Source: Monarcha castaneiventris obscurior (lineage: Eukaryota; Chordata; Aves; Passeriformes; Monarchidae). From it: a stretch of 64,000 nucleotides of DNA. Below, in pieces: positions 26,455-38,560 of the stretch. The position numbers were made by a program, and so were the translations under genes. The stretch spans positions 17,812,501-17,876,500 of the forward strand of contig JAMPIT010000258.1 in the NCBI GenBank assembly GCA_026261815.1. The letters run 5' to 3'. Position 1 is the first letter of the stretch; each line of letters opens with the position of its first letter. The notes beneath the pieces are model-generated. The model was not told where the DNA came from. It ran no database searches and worked only from the letters and a program-made list of their open reading frames with translations.

Positions 26455-26960
26455 TATGGAGCAGGAATGGCAGCCGGGATCAATACATCACACAGTTTGG
26501 CCGGCAGCACCAGCCAAGGAAAGTCGCTGTTTAAGTCGCGATGGGCAAACAGCAGGGCCAGCGACAAAGGGAGGAGCGAGCGCGCGGTGAGGCGGTGAGG
26601 GGGAGGCAGCAGCAGAGAGCAGCATGGAGCCGCGCTGGCGCGGCCGCGGGCCTGGTGCAGGGCCAGAGCTGCTGTGGCAGAGCGATTCCAGCATGTCCTG
26701 TCTGCGTGGGGAGCTCCGCTGGGCACACGGGCACGTTTCAGCGCTTGGCAGGGGGTTAGCGGGACCCCCGGCTTGCCTTGGCGCCTGCAAGGTGGCATTT
26801 CAGCCCTGTGCCAGGCGCTGCATGGTGCAGCCGCCATCCCCAGCAAGGGCAGCGCGGCTGCAGGGCAGGGCACAGCTGCCTCACCCCTCTGGTGGCTGCC
26901 TTCATCTCGATGATCTACTTCGTTGGGTTTTAACCCGACAGAAGGAAAGCCTTCACGTGC
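26455..26960. promoter_or_regulatory. CpG island, candidate promoter or first exon
   Basis: About 33 CpGs by hand count lie in some 500 bases, densest at 26570-26660 (GAGCGAGCGCGCGGTGAGG and GCGCGGCCGCGGG). This is the strongest CpG island in the window. It holds two tandem donor-like words (GCG|GTGAGG at 26587 and 26595) and an ATG at 26624 in a strong Kozak setting (A at -3, G at +4). A 119-codon plus frame follows that ATG, but it looks like low-complexity GC-rich translation and matches nothing known; a 183-codon minus-strand frame (26322-26873) covers the same DNA. I would call a promoter or orphan CpG island, not a coding gene. Confidence 0.5.
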
Positions 26961-26999
26961 TGCTAAAAGGAATAAAATTGTAGTTGTACGTTAGGGAGC

Positions 27000-28480
27000 A
27001 AAAATGATCTCTTTTGGCATTGTGCTGTTATTGCAAATTGTGTGTGTGTGATTTATCCTAATTAAAAAAAATATGACAGACATAAGCCACAGAAATGTCT
27101 GTAAATGACACAATCTGGTCCTGTCTTTATCACTGTCATAATGCATGGCTGGCCTCCTAAAATTATTAGCCTTTGTGACTTGCTAATAGCCACGGACTCC
27201 TACTTGTGAAATGGAAAGGTGTCCAGTAGTAAAGCAGAATGTGAGCATTTCAGTGTGGGATCAGCATTTCGCTTGGTTATGCTAGATCATTCTTTATTGC
27301 TTTCTAAAAAAAAATTCTTTATTTTCTGTCTGTCTGCTTAGTGGGCAGAATTTTTCAAGCTTGTAGTTTATATACAGAAAAGTGGAGTGGGACTCAGAAT
27401 TCTTCCTTTTTTGGTGTGAATTAAATGGTTCTCCATTACATAAGACTGCTCTGTCAAATTAATACCAGTCATTTCCCCGTGTGTGTTGAGTGAGTTTTCA
27501 GATCAAACCAGACCTCTGAAGGGATATACACTGCTGCATTAAAGAAAGATGCTGTGATATTCTGTATCAAAAAGGTTAAACTCATCGGATTCTATGTAAA
27601 CACTCATTTTACCCCAGCTAACCTGTAAAGATTTCATTTTGCTTCATTTATCTTCTCCCTTACCCTATGCTAAACCATTCCCAGCTTCGAGGAAAGAATC
27701 ATGTCTCCATTCATTTCCTATCTTGCTGAATTGCCGTCGCACTTCCTATCATCTGCACATAATCCTATTCTCTCCATTATTGTCTTAATACCAAGTACAG
27801 CACAAGATAATGGATAGGCACTGTAATAACAGTGTGGCCTGTAGGAGCCCCTCGAGGGAAATATCTTTGACGCTGGTAGAATATTAATGCATCCCAGGTC
27901 CCTGATCTTCCTCTTTCACTTCATCTCCTGTTTTCTAAACTACATAATGACTTTCATATACATGACAAAAGCATTAGAACAGAAAAAGAGTCATTGATGA
28001 GCAGCAGGGCTGTGTGATATTAAGAAGCACTTTTCTCAGTTCTTTGTACAGTTTTTGACCACCATCAGAGACAGTGTATGCAGGTAATTTCTGATTTGAA
28101 TAGATACAGGCATAAAGAAGCATTATTGTATTCTGTTAATCCAAATGCCCATCACAGGCACTGCGTGAAAATAAATTAAAATGTAATTCTTCAATAATGC
28201 ATCTGTCTATGGGATGATTTTCAGCAGATTAAAAACAAACAACTTGATATCACTTAGAAAGGCTAGTGGATTGTTTTTGAGAAGCTTAATCATCAGCAGA
28301 TTATGAATGGAACAGTAAATCAAAGCAGGGTATGTTAAACAATGTAGATTGTGTTGTAGCAGCAATTTACTGTACATAATTTTTTAATAAAAGGGAAAAA
28401 TTGATTTTTGTGAGCGTAAACATTGAATCCTGTGAGAATTTAGCTGCTGTTATTGAAAAGGGGAATGTAAAAAATGCTAT
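27000..28480. other. Candidate conserved noncoding (enhancer-like) block
   Basis: Directly after the CpG island the sequence becomes AT-rich but complex, with no recognisable repeat for about 1.5 kb. Homeobox-like and octamer-like words are frequent, and open frames are all short. This is the texture of conserved regulatory DNA near developmental genes. Conservation itself cannot be seen in one genome, so this is inference. Confidence 0.3.
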
Positions 28481-31400
28481 TCTTGTCATGTAGGAGCAAT
28501 AACCTTTCATTCCTCCTGCAAAAACCAGAAGTTTGCTCCCTTTAGAGCTGCCTTTAAGCATAACTCCTTTTCTCATTTTTCTTTCCTTTTGTGATATACT
28601 CTATCTTTTGCTATCATATTTTGCAAATATGTTGTGTATTCCTGATTCACACTTCACCCCCCCCACCCAAGGCATGCACCCTGGTGAAGGGGGGAAACCC
28701 CCAAACTTTCCTTTTGCCCCGAAAGGAGCCCTCCAAATTCATATTGTGGGCTTTTGCTTTTAAATGGAGATCTGCCAGCAGATGTCCATTGCTGCTTGTC
28801 TTCAGGGTCTGGCTTTCTCTGCTCCTGGTGTTGGGTTTCAGGTGAATCCTCAGGCTGGGGGCTCTGCAGCAGCCCTATCTCCCCCTGCCTGCTGCCAGTT
28901 GCTGTAGGAGCAGAGCAGCTTTTGACCATCAATCATTGCAGATAATATCTGAGGAGAAAGGGAGAAATTATTTCAAATCAAGAGAACTGAGTTAGGGGCA
29001 GGAGCCAAGCAGCAGTCTGGTACTGGCAGTGTGCTGGAGGGCAGAAAGACTAAAGTCTGGGAGAATCAAGAATGAGAGCTAATATATAAACATCCTGATG
29101 GAATAAGGTCTTGGGATTAAGGAAATTTGAAAAGTACTGGAAAATTAGTTACATATTAAATGAAAGACTAAGAAAATTTGCACAAAATGCACAGATACCC
29201 CGTGCTTTATGAAGGTGGCTGTTTCTCTTGTTAACTGCTAAGTAAATGCTAAGAAGCATCTTCTAACTTCAGTGCTCAGTCCTGACCCAGCCCTGCAAGG
29301 GGCTCTGGGGAGTCCAAGGAAATGTCAGGGTGAGTGACTGAAGCCATACTAAAAGAAATATGTCCCAAGAGTAAAAGAGGAGACAGCCTGTCTATTCCTG
29401 GGCCTACTGTTGTTTTATGCTCTAATTTTATTTCCAGATAATTCATTTGATTGATTTCACTGCTTTTAATGTTATTTTTTCTGTTTTGAACTCATGTGGT
29501 ACTATGAAATAGTCTAATATTGAATTATGCTGCTTCTGCATTTTAAACTGTGCTCAGCAGGTTGGAAAAATACATGTGGATCTAAAAGACATTGGACTGT
29601 ACATCAGAAACCTGAAGCTGTCCCTTTGGAACCTGGTAAAAACTATGTTAGCAAGTTCTGTTGCTATCATTAAAAACGCAATGCCTTTTCTTTCACATGC
29701 GTTTACTTGCCAAGAGAAAAAATGACATCCTGTGTGACACTGGTAGTGTGGTATCCCAGTTTATGAGACTGTAAACAAGAAGAGGTGAGAAAGAACTCAG
29801 TTCATTTCTGTTAGTATGCACTTAAAAATTGTTATGGTCTAAGTGTAAGCCTGGGATCAAAATATTAGGTTGTTTTTTTCACTTTGTGTTCAAAAATGAG
29901 TCTGGTGTATGGCTTTTGTTACTCTTCCATTGCTGTCCTAAAATGAGGAGAGAAAGTACTTTAAGATCATAATGTAAAGACAATACCTCTCAAAGCCTTT
30001 TGCAGCCTTGTCACCAGCATTTGGGGCAGCCTTGGCAGACACTATCCAGAGGCTGTGGGAAGGTCCGTGTTAGCCTGATAAACCAGTCTATTTTATGTGC
30101 AGAGACCCTTTACAGCTTTCCTTGTATTTATTGACTTTACTGTGTCTGTCACACTTCTGTGATGTTTGGTGTACCATAGTAAAGTAGGAATTATTACTCA
30201 CATCATGAATACAGGAAAGTCAATGACCCCTAGCAAAGGCTGGAGACTGAGTGGTTTTGGTTTTGCATAGGCTTAGAGTAGGAGGCAAACAGGTTTCCAT
30301 CCTCAGAGACAAAAAACAGGCCTGAGAAAAAATAATGGCTTGTTGGTTTTGATTTTGGTTTGGCTTCTTTTTCCCCCTCAGTCTTGGAAACCCGAGGACA
30401 TCATGGTCCCAGTCCTCGAAAGAGCTGTATCTTAGATCTCTTGTACCTTGGATCAACTTTGTAAGTCAAGAAAAACTTTGAAGGTATTCAGATTACTCTG
30501 TATGAAAGATAAAAATGGATGTATTTGTTTTCAGCCTTGGTTGTAGGTGGAGCCAGGACAGATAGGACAGGAGTCTGCAGCAGTCAGGAATTTGTCTGGG
30601 TCATGAAAGCTGTTTCAGAGTGACTGAGTGGGTCTTCCCAGGGACTCTGAATTGGGTGGTTGTGACTTCAGAGATGGTTAAATTCCATTTAAAGAATTCA
30701 CTTGGCTCCTGTTTGTTATTCCTGACTTACTAAATGCTGCTAATTATTGCTAGGGTTTTTTTCTTACTTACAATCACCTTCAGGTTTTTGACCAGGAAAA
30801 GTGCTGTCTTTGTAGGGCTGAAGTACAACTTTGATGTCTTTCGTATACTAACTTCATCTCATGACCTCTGGCATATGGCAAAATTCTCTTTTAAACTGAC
30901 TTCTGACAATTAAGTGTAATTTTATAATTCAAAACCAGTTTTATTAAACAAGGAAAACTCGTTTAACCCATTTTGACTACTTTTTTTTTAAATATTCAGA
31001 GTTATAAAGTTGAAATTTGCAGTTTAATTTAAATATTATACCTTGGTTTACAGCTTGTTATGCCTCTTCTTTTAAAATGTATATTACCAGCAAGAAATCG
31101 AAATAAATTATCATAAACCATTTTCTCTTTTCACTCTCTGTATTCCTACTCTTAGAGAAAAAGATGTGCTCCATTAGAGTGTCTTTGATATTATCATTTT
31201 TCATATTTTAAGAGGTACTGCATGTGCTCTGTGTGAAATACACTTGAAAGGATTTTTTTTTGTGTGATGGCAGTTTATGTTGTTTCTAATCTTAATCCAG
31301 GCATCACTAATTTTGTGTTTGCAAGTAAACATGATAATGAATGAGAATCCTCCTAGCATTGTAATTGATGTTGCTCTTTTGTATTCTGGGTTTCAAATCT

Positions 31401-34400
31401 GTGTGCAATTGTCAGTGCCCTATAGAAATGTTAATTATCTTGAATAATCCTGTTTGCCTTCATCAGGCTGGAGCAGTCCTAAGCAGTAAGAAGGTATCAT
31501 CCAAGATAGTTGGAAAGAAATATGGCAATAAACTGCAAAAAAACCAGACTGGTACAGTTGTAGCCAGGATGGGGAATGCTGTGGCACTGGGAAAAGAAGG
31601 AGCATAGGCTATAAAAAATGGCATGGGCTGTGTTTGGTAGAAATGAAGGAGATTACCTAAAAGACAGTAATTTGAAGCAGCTGCAAGATGGAGGGCTCGG
31701 GCCATGGAATAATATCTCCTCCCCAGCCAGGGACTTGAAGGGGTTGTAGTCTATTCCTCAGACATGCACAGGCATTTTGTGGTGGTGTAGGAAGTGTAGA
31801 AGGTGTTTTGGCGGGATGGCTCCTGGAGACTGGGACTGTGAGAGCTGGTAGGCAGCAGTGTGTCGATGGGAGGGTGCAGCCAGCTGCCCTGCAGGGCTGA
31901 GGAGCTGCACTGGCCCTGGGGCTGCTGTTCAGAGAACTGCATTTGCTGCCAGCTCCATTGCTGTTTGACTAGGCAGCTTCCTTGGGCTTATTCCTGTTGT
32001 TTGAAGTAGAGGGAGAAGGTGCTGCTGCATCTCCCGTGGCATTTGTTAGTAGCACTCAGACTTCTTTTAGAGATGGTAATTGCAAGTAAGAGTAGGGTGG
32101 CTGAAGTGCAGCTGAGTCAGTATTTTCAGACAGCTGATCTGGAATGTGTTGGTGCTCCAGGCTCTGCTACCTGTAGGACATGTGAACATGTGTTGGTGAG
32201 TGGGGTATGCACTTAAGTATGGTGTAGATTCCTTATCAAAATGTCAGTTCACAGTCAAATTGCAAGTCTAGAAGTCAGTATGCAAGAATTATCCTTGTCA
32301 TAGAGGTAAAAAATCATATTCATATATCTGCAGAGGGATAGGGGCACTAGAGAGCTCCTATTTAAATTGTTATCTCAATTATGGAGTCCTCTGAGGTTCC
32401 TTGATGTGGAGGGGGCAGTCAGTGAATTTTGAGAATAATACATTCTGAATGTTATAATCATCTGAAATAATACAGAACAGGATATGCTTACTTGAACTGT
32501 GAATCAAAATTTGTGAAACTTTGAACCCGTGTGTTCATGATAACATGGACAGAAGACCTCATGTTGTGCTGAGAAAAGAAAAATTGCTGCTGCAGTGCAC
32601 AAAAATGGTTCTGGTTTGCAATTACTTGTTAATGTAATTTTTTGGCTAGTTGATACATTACTAGAATGCTTTGCTCCTGTCATATTCAAATCTGGACTGC
32701 AAAGGCATGGATTTTTGTAGGAAGACCTTACGTAATAAAATTTAGGAAGCTCTTGAATAATTTGTAATATTTAATGATTACTTTGTGGATTATGAGGCAT
32801 GCTTAGTGACTACTTTTTTCAGTCTTTGTTATTTGTTGAGCCTAGGTTGCACAGGTTTTTTTCTTTAGTTTGCAACCACTTTGCTGTGGTTTCTTTTGTG
32901 ATTGTCCATTTTTCTTTCTGGAGGAAGTGTCTTGGATAGCTAAGTGGAGGCAGAGCCATTTCTGGTGAATTCAGGCAAAGTGGAACTTTGCTGTATAGTG
33001 GTGCTGGGCACAATTCAGGACTTCAGCGTGTACCTGCCATTATCAGGGGCTCTACTTCAGTGTGCTCATTTCTGATGTTGTGCTATCAGCATCGTTTCCT
33101 CAGAAATGTAGGACTACTGTAAATTGCCTCTCAGACACTGAAGAAGGAGCATTAATTACTGTGGTGCCTTCTAATTTCAAAACTGGAATACTGTAGTTTT
33201 TTCCTTAATGGACTTCCAGACTCTACTATGTCGAGATTAAAGTGAATTAAAAAAACTCATCAAGAAATCTTTCGTAGGCACCAAATTTTGCACTCACATT
33301 AAACCTGTTCTCAAATACTCCCCTGACTCCCTCCTGATATAGTTTCATATTTATTTCAGAACACAATTGATCCCATTAAAAGGCATTAATATGTTTTTAA
33401 TCTCATCATCAAGTTAATCCTGTTGATATTACTGGTATCTTTGTAACGCAATACAGAAAAAAAAATAAAACTGCAATTTGGCCTTTTCAGATTTTCAGTG
33501 CAGCTAAAGTGACATGCTGAATTGTACCAACCCTCATGCTGTCAAGAGATGCCCTGAAAAAGCTCTTAGCCCTGATTATCCATTGGAACAATGGCTGTGT
33601 CTCTAATTTTAGACAGCTGCAAGCAGGGTGACTCTGTGAAGAAGCAGGACATTTTGTGCTGCATTCCCTTCTCAGGAACATGAACTCTCCTCCGCTTGCT
33701 TAAAGCCCTGCTGTTTACAAGCCTGAGATCCTCTTGTAAACATGCGCTTGTGCACCGTGAAGGCTTCAGCCTGGAGCACTGTCCTATTCACAGGCACCAG
33801 TCCCAAATCCCTGCCTCTTTCAGCACTCAGTGCCCTGCTGTTCGCACCTCTGAAATTCTTTTATGGAAAAGCTGCAGTGTCTGACTGAAGTCGTGTTCTG
33901 CTGCCCTCTTGCAGAGAATGCTTTGTGCGAGCATATATATGTTTTTCCTGGGTAACATTTTCTTTTCTCAGAAATTCAGAATATAAATATTCACTTAGAC
34001 CACACTTCCTAAATCAATGACGTCTTGTCGATGGGAGTTAAGTTTTCATAAAAATACCATTGTCAGGCAAGATTTTGTACAGCAGCTACTAACTAGATGG
34101 GGGAAAATTGAATCTGTGAATAATTTGGTATCTACATATCCCTGATGACTGAATCGCACACCTGTAACTGAGGACACTTCTTGTAACACTGCTTTTAAGT
34201 GGGAAAGTTACTGAATATAGCAAAAAAGATCCCCAAACCCCATGAAAAAAACCCACACAAAAAAAAACGTGAGTATAGATTTGGAAGGAGGGATATGTAA
34301 AATGCCTAGTTAAAAAAAAAAATCCTGTGTTGAAGTTTCAAAACTCAAATGAGCATTGTGTGTGGAGATAAATCATTCCCAGAGGCAAATGCTGCATGAA

Positions 34401-35034
34401 AATTATTCTTGTCATTTTCTATTCTTTTCCACTACCTTGATTTTAAAATCGACTCTTCTAAAATACACACATTCCAAGCTGTATCTGCAGTGTGCTGCTA
34501 TGTGTAGTGTTGCATCACACCAGGGCAGGCTGTGCTCCACTCTCTTTGAGGTGGAAGATGTGCCATTCCTGGCACTGTTTTAAATTGCTTGTCCACCTAA
34601 TGGAAGGGATGACTGAGAGTAGATGCTGCTCGTGTCTCTTAGCGACCCACTCATTGTCTTGTGTTGTGATTCTTTAATTTCTAGAGTGTATTTTGGGCAT
34701 TGCTGTTACACAACCATCTGGTAGCTCTTGAATTTATGGAATCTGCCAGGGGGACATGTGCTGACATTCAAAAAGAGAGTAAAAGATTGTTAACCAAAAT
34801 ATTCTCCCTTTTGTTTAATAGTTAATAGTTGGCTTGTACTTGTAACACCAGAAAGTTCTTCTTTAGAAATAAAAAAAAAAGCAAATTAAAAAGATGCCAT
34901 AAAACCTTCTGTAATTCATCAAGCTGTGCTCCTACTGCTGGTTGACCTGCTTTCATATGGATATTCCTACCATTAAACAGACACACAGTAGTCCTTGTGT
35001 GTAGCAAAACCTCTGTGCTACAAATTGGTGGTGC
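28481..35034. other. No gene seen
   Basis: About 6.5 kb without a supportable exon. A C-rich run occurs near 28656-28668. GC-richer patches at 28.65-28.95 and 31.7-32.2 kb open short mirrored frames on both strands. A-rich low-complexity sequence lies at about 34.2-34.32 kb. Confidence 0.45.
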
Positions 35035-35040
35035 AAACCC
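35035..35040 (+). repeat. Left target-site duplication of the solo LTR (AAACCC)
   Basis: AAACCC abuts the 5' TG of the LTR and is repeated exactly at 35405-35410. A six-base duplication is typical of alpharetroviral and ERVK-type (class II) integrases. Confidence 0.8.
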
Positions 35041-35247
35041 TGTGGTAGAATAGGGACAAGAGCGAACGGAAGATTTCGCGATGTAACGGAAAGCAGAAGG
35101 CAGTGTGTAACCTTCCTCCCTCTTCATTCCTCTGTGATAAGAATTTCTCTAAACAGTACAGCCCTTCATAACCCCAGTAGCTTTCCACCCCTTACTAACT
35201 TTTACCATCCCACCGTCCCCCCTCCTGACGTAGAGAAACCACCTCGA

Positions 35248-35255
35248 CTATATAA
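35248..35255 (+). promoter_or_regulatory. LTR TATA box (CTATATAA)
   Basis: It sits about 210 bases into the LTR, at the expected U3/R edge, with the polyadenylation signal just downstream. Confidence 0.7.
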
Positions 35256-35271
35256 CCCCACAAAGTAAAAC

Positions 35272-35277
35272 AATAAA
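35272..35277 (+). terminator. LTR polyadenylation signal (AATAAA)
   Basis: A canonical AATAAA 24 bases downstream of the TATA box, inside the expected R region of the solo LTR. Confidence 0.7.
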
Positions 35278-35404
35278 ACGCCATTTTGATCATCTGCCAT
35301 ATTAGTGCTGTGTATCTGTGGCCTGAGCAGCTTGGGGGCTAGGCCAAGCTGCCGTGCCGGGTTTTAAACCAGGTCGCCACTGCCTCACACACCTTGAAGC
35401 ATCA

Positions 35405-35410
35405 AAACCC
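35405..35410 (+). repeat. Right target-site duplication of the solo LTR (AAACCC)
   Basis: Exact copy of 35035-35040 immediately after the CA terminus of the LTR. Confidence 0.8.
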
Positions 35411-35814
35411 TTGAAATGTGCATGAGCAAAGCTACATGTATTACCTACTTGCCTTTCTGTGTGGAGGTTTTAAAGACATCCCGCTAGGCTTTCCATCAGA
35501 TGGAGCTCTGCAGTTGGTGATTCCAGCCCCTGCCAGGATGTGGCATCTCCCCACATGCAGCTGCCAGGTCTGTTCTCCTTCCCTGTTGACAGTAACCCCC
35601 AGTCCACCACAAAAGATTTACCTTTAGAATTTGATTAGCAAACAATGAGTTTTGTTTTACCATGCAGAAGACATTAAAAGAAACTGTTTTACCTAATTGT
35701 ACATATGCATTTAATAATTTTCTACTGCTCATTAGCGGTGCAGTGAGCAAAACCTGCACACAGAAAGCCTCTGAAGCCAAACCCTTTGCACTGACACCAA
35801 AATTAATTTTTCTG

Positions 35815-35857
35815 AGTTCTCTGGAACTCAGAGCTGGAACTTCAGTTCTCTGGAACT
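35815..35857. repeat. Duplicated near-palindrome AGTTCTCTGGAACT
   Basis: The 14-mer AGTTCTCTGGAACT occurs at 35815-35828 and 35844-35857 (period 29). Each copy has inverted AGTTC/GAACT arms around TCTG. The TTC-N4-GAA spacing resembles STAT6-type sites, but binding is speculative. Confidence 0.7.
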
Positions 35858-36148
35858 AATGATGGAAGCATGAGAGCCTTCCCCCGGGAATCTATTTGTT
35901 TAATACCTCTTATGGACGCTAGAAAACAGTTATGAAATCTTTCAGTGCTGAATTATTTTCCAGATGCAATTTGGTTACTTGTGTTTTCATATAATTCCTA
36001 GAACACAAGTTCTGACTTTTGCAGTTTACCTTACCTTGCAATTACCTTACTAAGACTAACAGAAAACATATATCAAACTTTTTTGCATTAGATAGAGGTA
36101 CTATTCAGAAATGTCTTGTGGTAACCTGCACGTACGTGTGTGTTACAG

Positions 36149-36172
36149 AAGCTACAGTGAAAGCTACAGTGA
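36149..36172 (+). repeat. 12-bp perfect tandem duplication
   Basis: AAGCTACAGTGA is present twice head to tail (36149-36160 and 36161-36172). Confidence 0.9.
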
Positions 36173-37049
36173 TTCTAATGCTACTGAAGATTTAATATAA
36201 ACTCTAAATCATTGGGCATAATCATATGATCTTATTGTTAATTCTTTCCTTAGTGGTTCTTGCCAACAGAAAGACACTTGGCTAAAATGAGCAGTTGTCT
36301 AAAGGGTACTCGGGAGGCAGCAGGACAATGGCATATGTGGAGCCACTTCCGTTTCAGAAAGGATGTAACACCTCTGGGTAAGCAAGAGTTTGCCTGTGCT
36401 GTGACCATGCTAATTTGTGGTTGAGTGCCGAACAAATCACAGCTTTCTGCTACAAATAGCAATCAACAAATCCCTGCAGGGTGCATGGATGAGGTGCATT
36501 TTCCCACCCTGTGCCTGCAGCAGAGTGCAGTGCACTGAAGCTGCGCTTACAGCATCGGTGGTGGGAATGCAGTGATTTGAATGATCTGATGCAAGAGACT
36601 CTTTCTGCTGTTTCTGTGGTGGAGTGCCCAGTGGCTGAAATGCTGCACCTCTGAGGTGCTGCACTCACTGACTGTAGGGAAACCAAAACCATGGGAATTA
36701 CCCTTCTCCATGATTTCATGCAGTACAGCGAGGCTTGGTGTGGCACATCCAGGTTGGGATGGAGTGTACAACACAGGGTATCACCGATACAGAGTTGCAC
36801 ACAGAGTGCAAAATGTTGGGTGCTGAGGTAATTTGTCTGTTGAAGATGCTGCTGTCATTTCAGGATGTTGTTAAGGGCATAGAAAATAATATTTAAGAAG
36901 TGCTAAAAGTAGATGCCATGCAAGTGAATTGTAATGCATTGAGGGGGAAATGTGATAAACTACTCATAGCCTTTGACAGTACTCTGTGACACCTCAATGG
37001 TTGGAGAAAATTATAAGCTTCTGATAAAAAAAGAAAACAGAAGTCTTTC

Positions 37050-38560
37050 ATCTGCTTCCATCTCTAGTTCACAGGAGTGAATGCTGGCACAGGAGCAAGA
37101 AGCAGAAGGTAAAGGAGGACTGAGGTGGGAAGGATTGTGTTAATACTAAGAATAGGAGGTATGATCAAGTAACACTATCAAGAATGAAGAAGAAAGAGGA
37201 ATTGATATAAGCTTAAGGAGGAAGAACTTGGTATGCTGCAAACAAGACAAGATGAAAAAATTTGGTGGTCTATTGTGTTCCTCCTGGAAATACATAAATA
37301 CCATGTAATTAAAAAATAAATAAAATGTATTAGTCTTTCCAGTGGGGCTGCAGCAAAATTTTTGCTAACAGATGAGCTGACAGAATAATAATGAAGAATG
37401 TTGCTATAAATTCTCCTAAAACAAAGAGGATTTTTTAAAAAGAGGAGTTTTACAAACATGACATTATTAAGGAAGCTTAGAGCAGAATTTGTTTTAGAAC
37501 CATCTTTGCAGGTTAATGTGAGCATGTTGAAGGCAAAATAGGCAATAATGGTGTAGTGGTTAGATGTGAACTACCACCAATATTCAAGTTAAAAGCTAGC
37601 AGAAATACTAGGGTAAGTAGAGGACTGTTAAGTTTCATCTCACTCGTTTCCAGTCTTTGAAAGGAAGGTGAAAAGGCAGGAGGAGAAAGCAGTAGTACAG
37701 AAAACAGCAGAAAAAAATATCTTGATGAAAATGATACCAGATCTGTAGAACTGGAAAGACCTAAAGGACCTATTCCTAATCAATAACACCTCTGAGATAA
37801 AAATAATGGAAAAGACAGAGGAATTATTCATCATCTGAAATGGAGACAAGAGTGAGGGAAAGTACAGAAAAAGTTTAGGATAAATATTAAGCCAAGTTCA
37901 AAAGTATGGTTTGCCCATGAAATTGTGTCTGTGCTCTGTGATGTGCCATGTTTTGGTAGAAGGCAAAATTCACTCTTGAATGCATTTTGAAAAAAGATCA
38001 GGTTATAGCAATACACTGGGGCTCTCCATCATCCTGTGCTCAAACTCTTCTCAAAGCCTGAATATGCAGGTTAATGTTTCTCCTTACAGGGTAGGGACAA
38101 AAGCTTATACCTTTCCAGCAAAGAGCAGGATAATTTTTGGGAGATGCAGTTGAATATACCATACTAAATACAGTTGAAATTTGATACAAAGTGTTTTTGA
38201 TACAAAGTTTGGGAACACACCTCCTGTGGTTAAAGGCATTTTGAAGAATGTGATGTACCTGGTGGAAGCTGTAAGACTCCTGCTGAAATACATTGGAAAG
38301 CCACAGTGCTATGTTAGACAAAAAAGGTAAGTGTAACCTGGAATTTTCAGGCTTGAAAAAGAGACAAAATGAAAAAAGAAAAATTTACTTTCAGTGTCTT
38401 CAATGAAAACCTTTTCTGGGTTCGGACCATTCAATCTGTTACATCCATTTAATGAATCAGTGCACATGGTATACAGAATGGAAGAGATATCTAAGAATAA
38501 CAAAATAATTTTTTTAGCTAATACCAGCAGACATTAACCTGCATCACAGGACTTTCTGTA
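37050..38560. other. Purine-rich unrecognised block, possible old transposon remains
   Basis: The plus strand is rich in A and G for about 1.5 kb, which opens Phe/Ser-rich frames of 60-115 codons on the minus strand. A short plus-strand stretch at about 38230-38330 reads as an open peptide (words VMYLVEAVRLLLKYIG) ending at a GTAAG donor-like site. It could be a chance frame, an exon-like fossil or part of an unrecognised repeat. No family could be assigned. Confidence 0.2.

Larger units (their letters stand above)
35041..35404 (+). mobile_element. Solo LTR of an endogenous retrovirus (class II/ERVK-like)
   Basis: The 364-base element begins TGTGGTAG and ends GCATCA, so it has TG...CA termini, and is flanked by an exact AAACCC duplication. 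Inside are a TATA box (CTATATAA) and, 24 bases further on, an AATAAA signal followed by CGCCATTTTGATCATC, a layout seen in avian retroviral LTRs. No gag, pol or env remnant flanks it, so it is a solo LTR left by LTR-LTR recombination. CpGs and termini survive well, suggesting moderate age. Class assignment rests on the 6-bp duplication; the exact family is not identified. Confidence 0.88.
35411..37049. other. No gene seen
   Basis: Noncoding DNA with a perfect 10-base palindrome CACGTACGTG (36129-36138) next to a 12-base tandem duplication (36149-36172). A 116-codon minus frame at 36450-36800 is unrecognised and overlapped by other frames. Confidence 0.4.

Noticed and set aside
26322..26873. 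183-codon minus-strand frame, the longest in the window
   Set aside because: It is a GC-rich shadow over the CpG island, mirrored by several plus-strand frames, with no domain or conserved motif.
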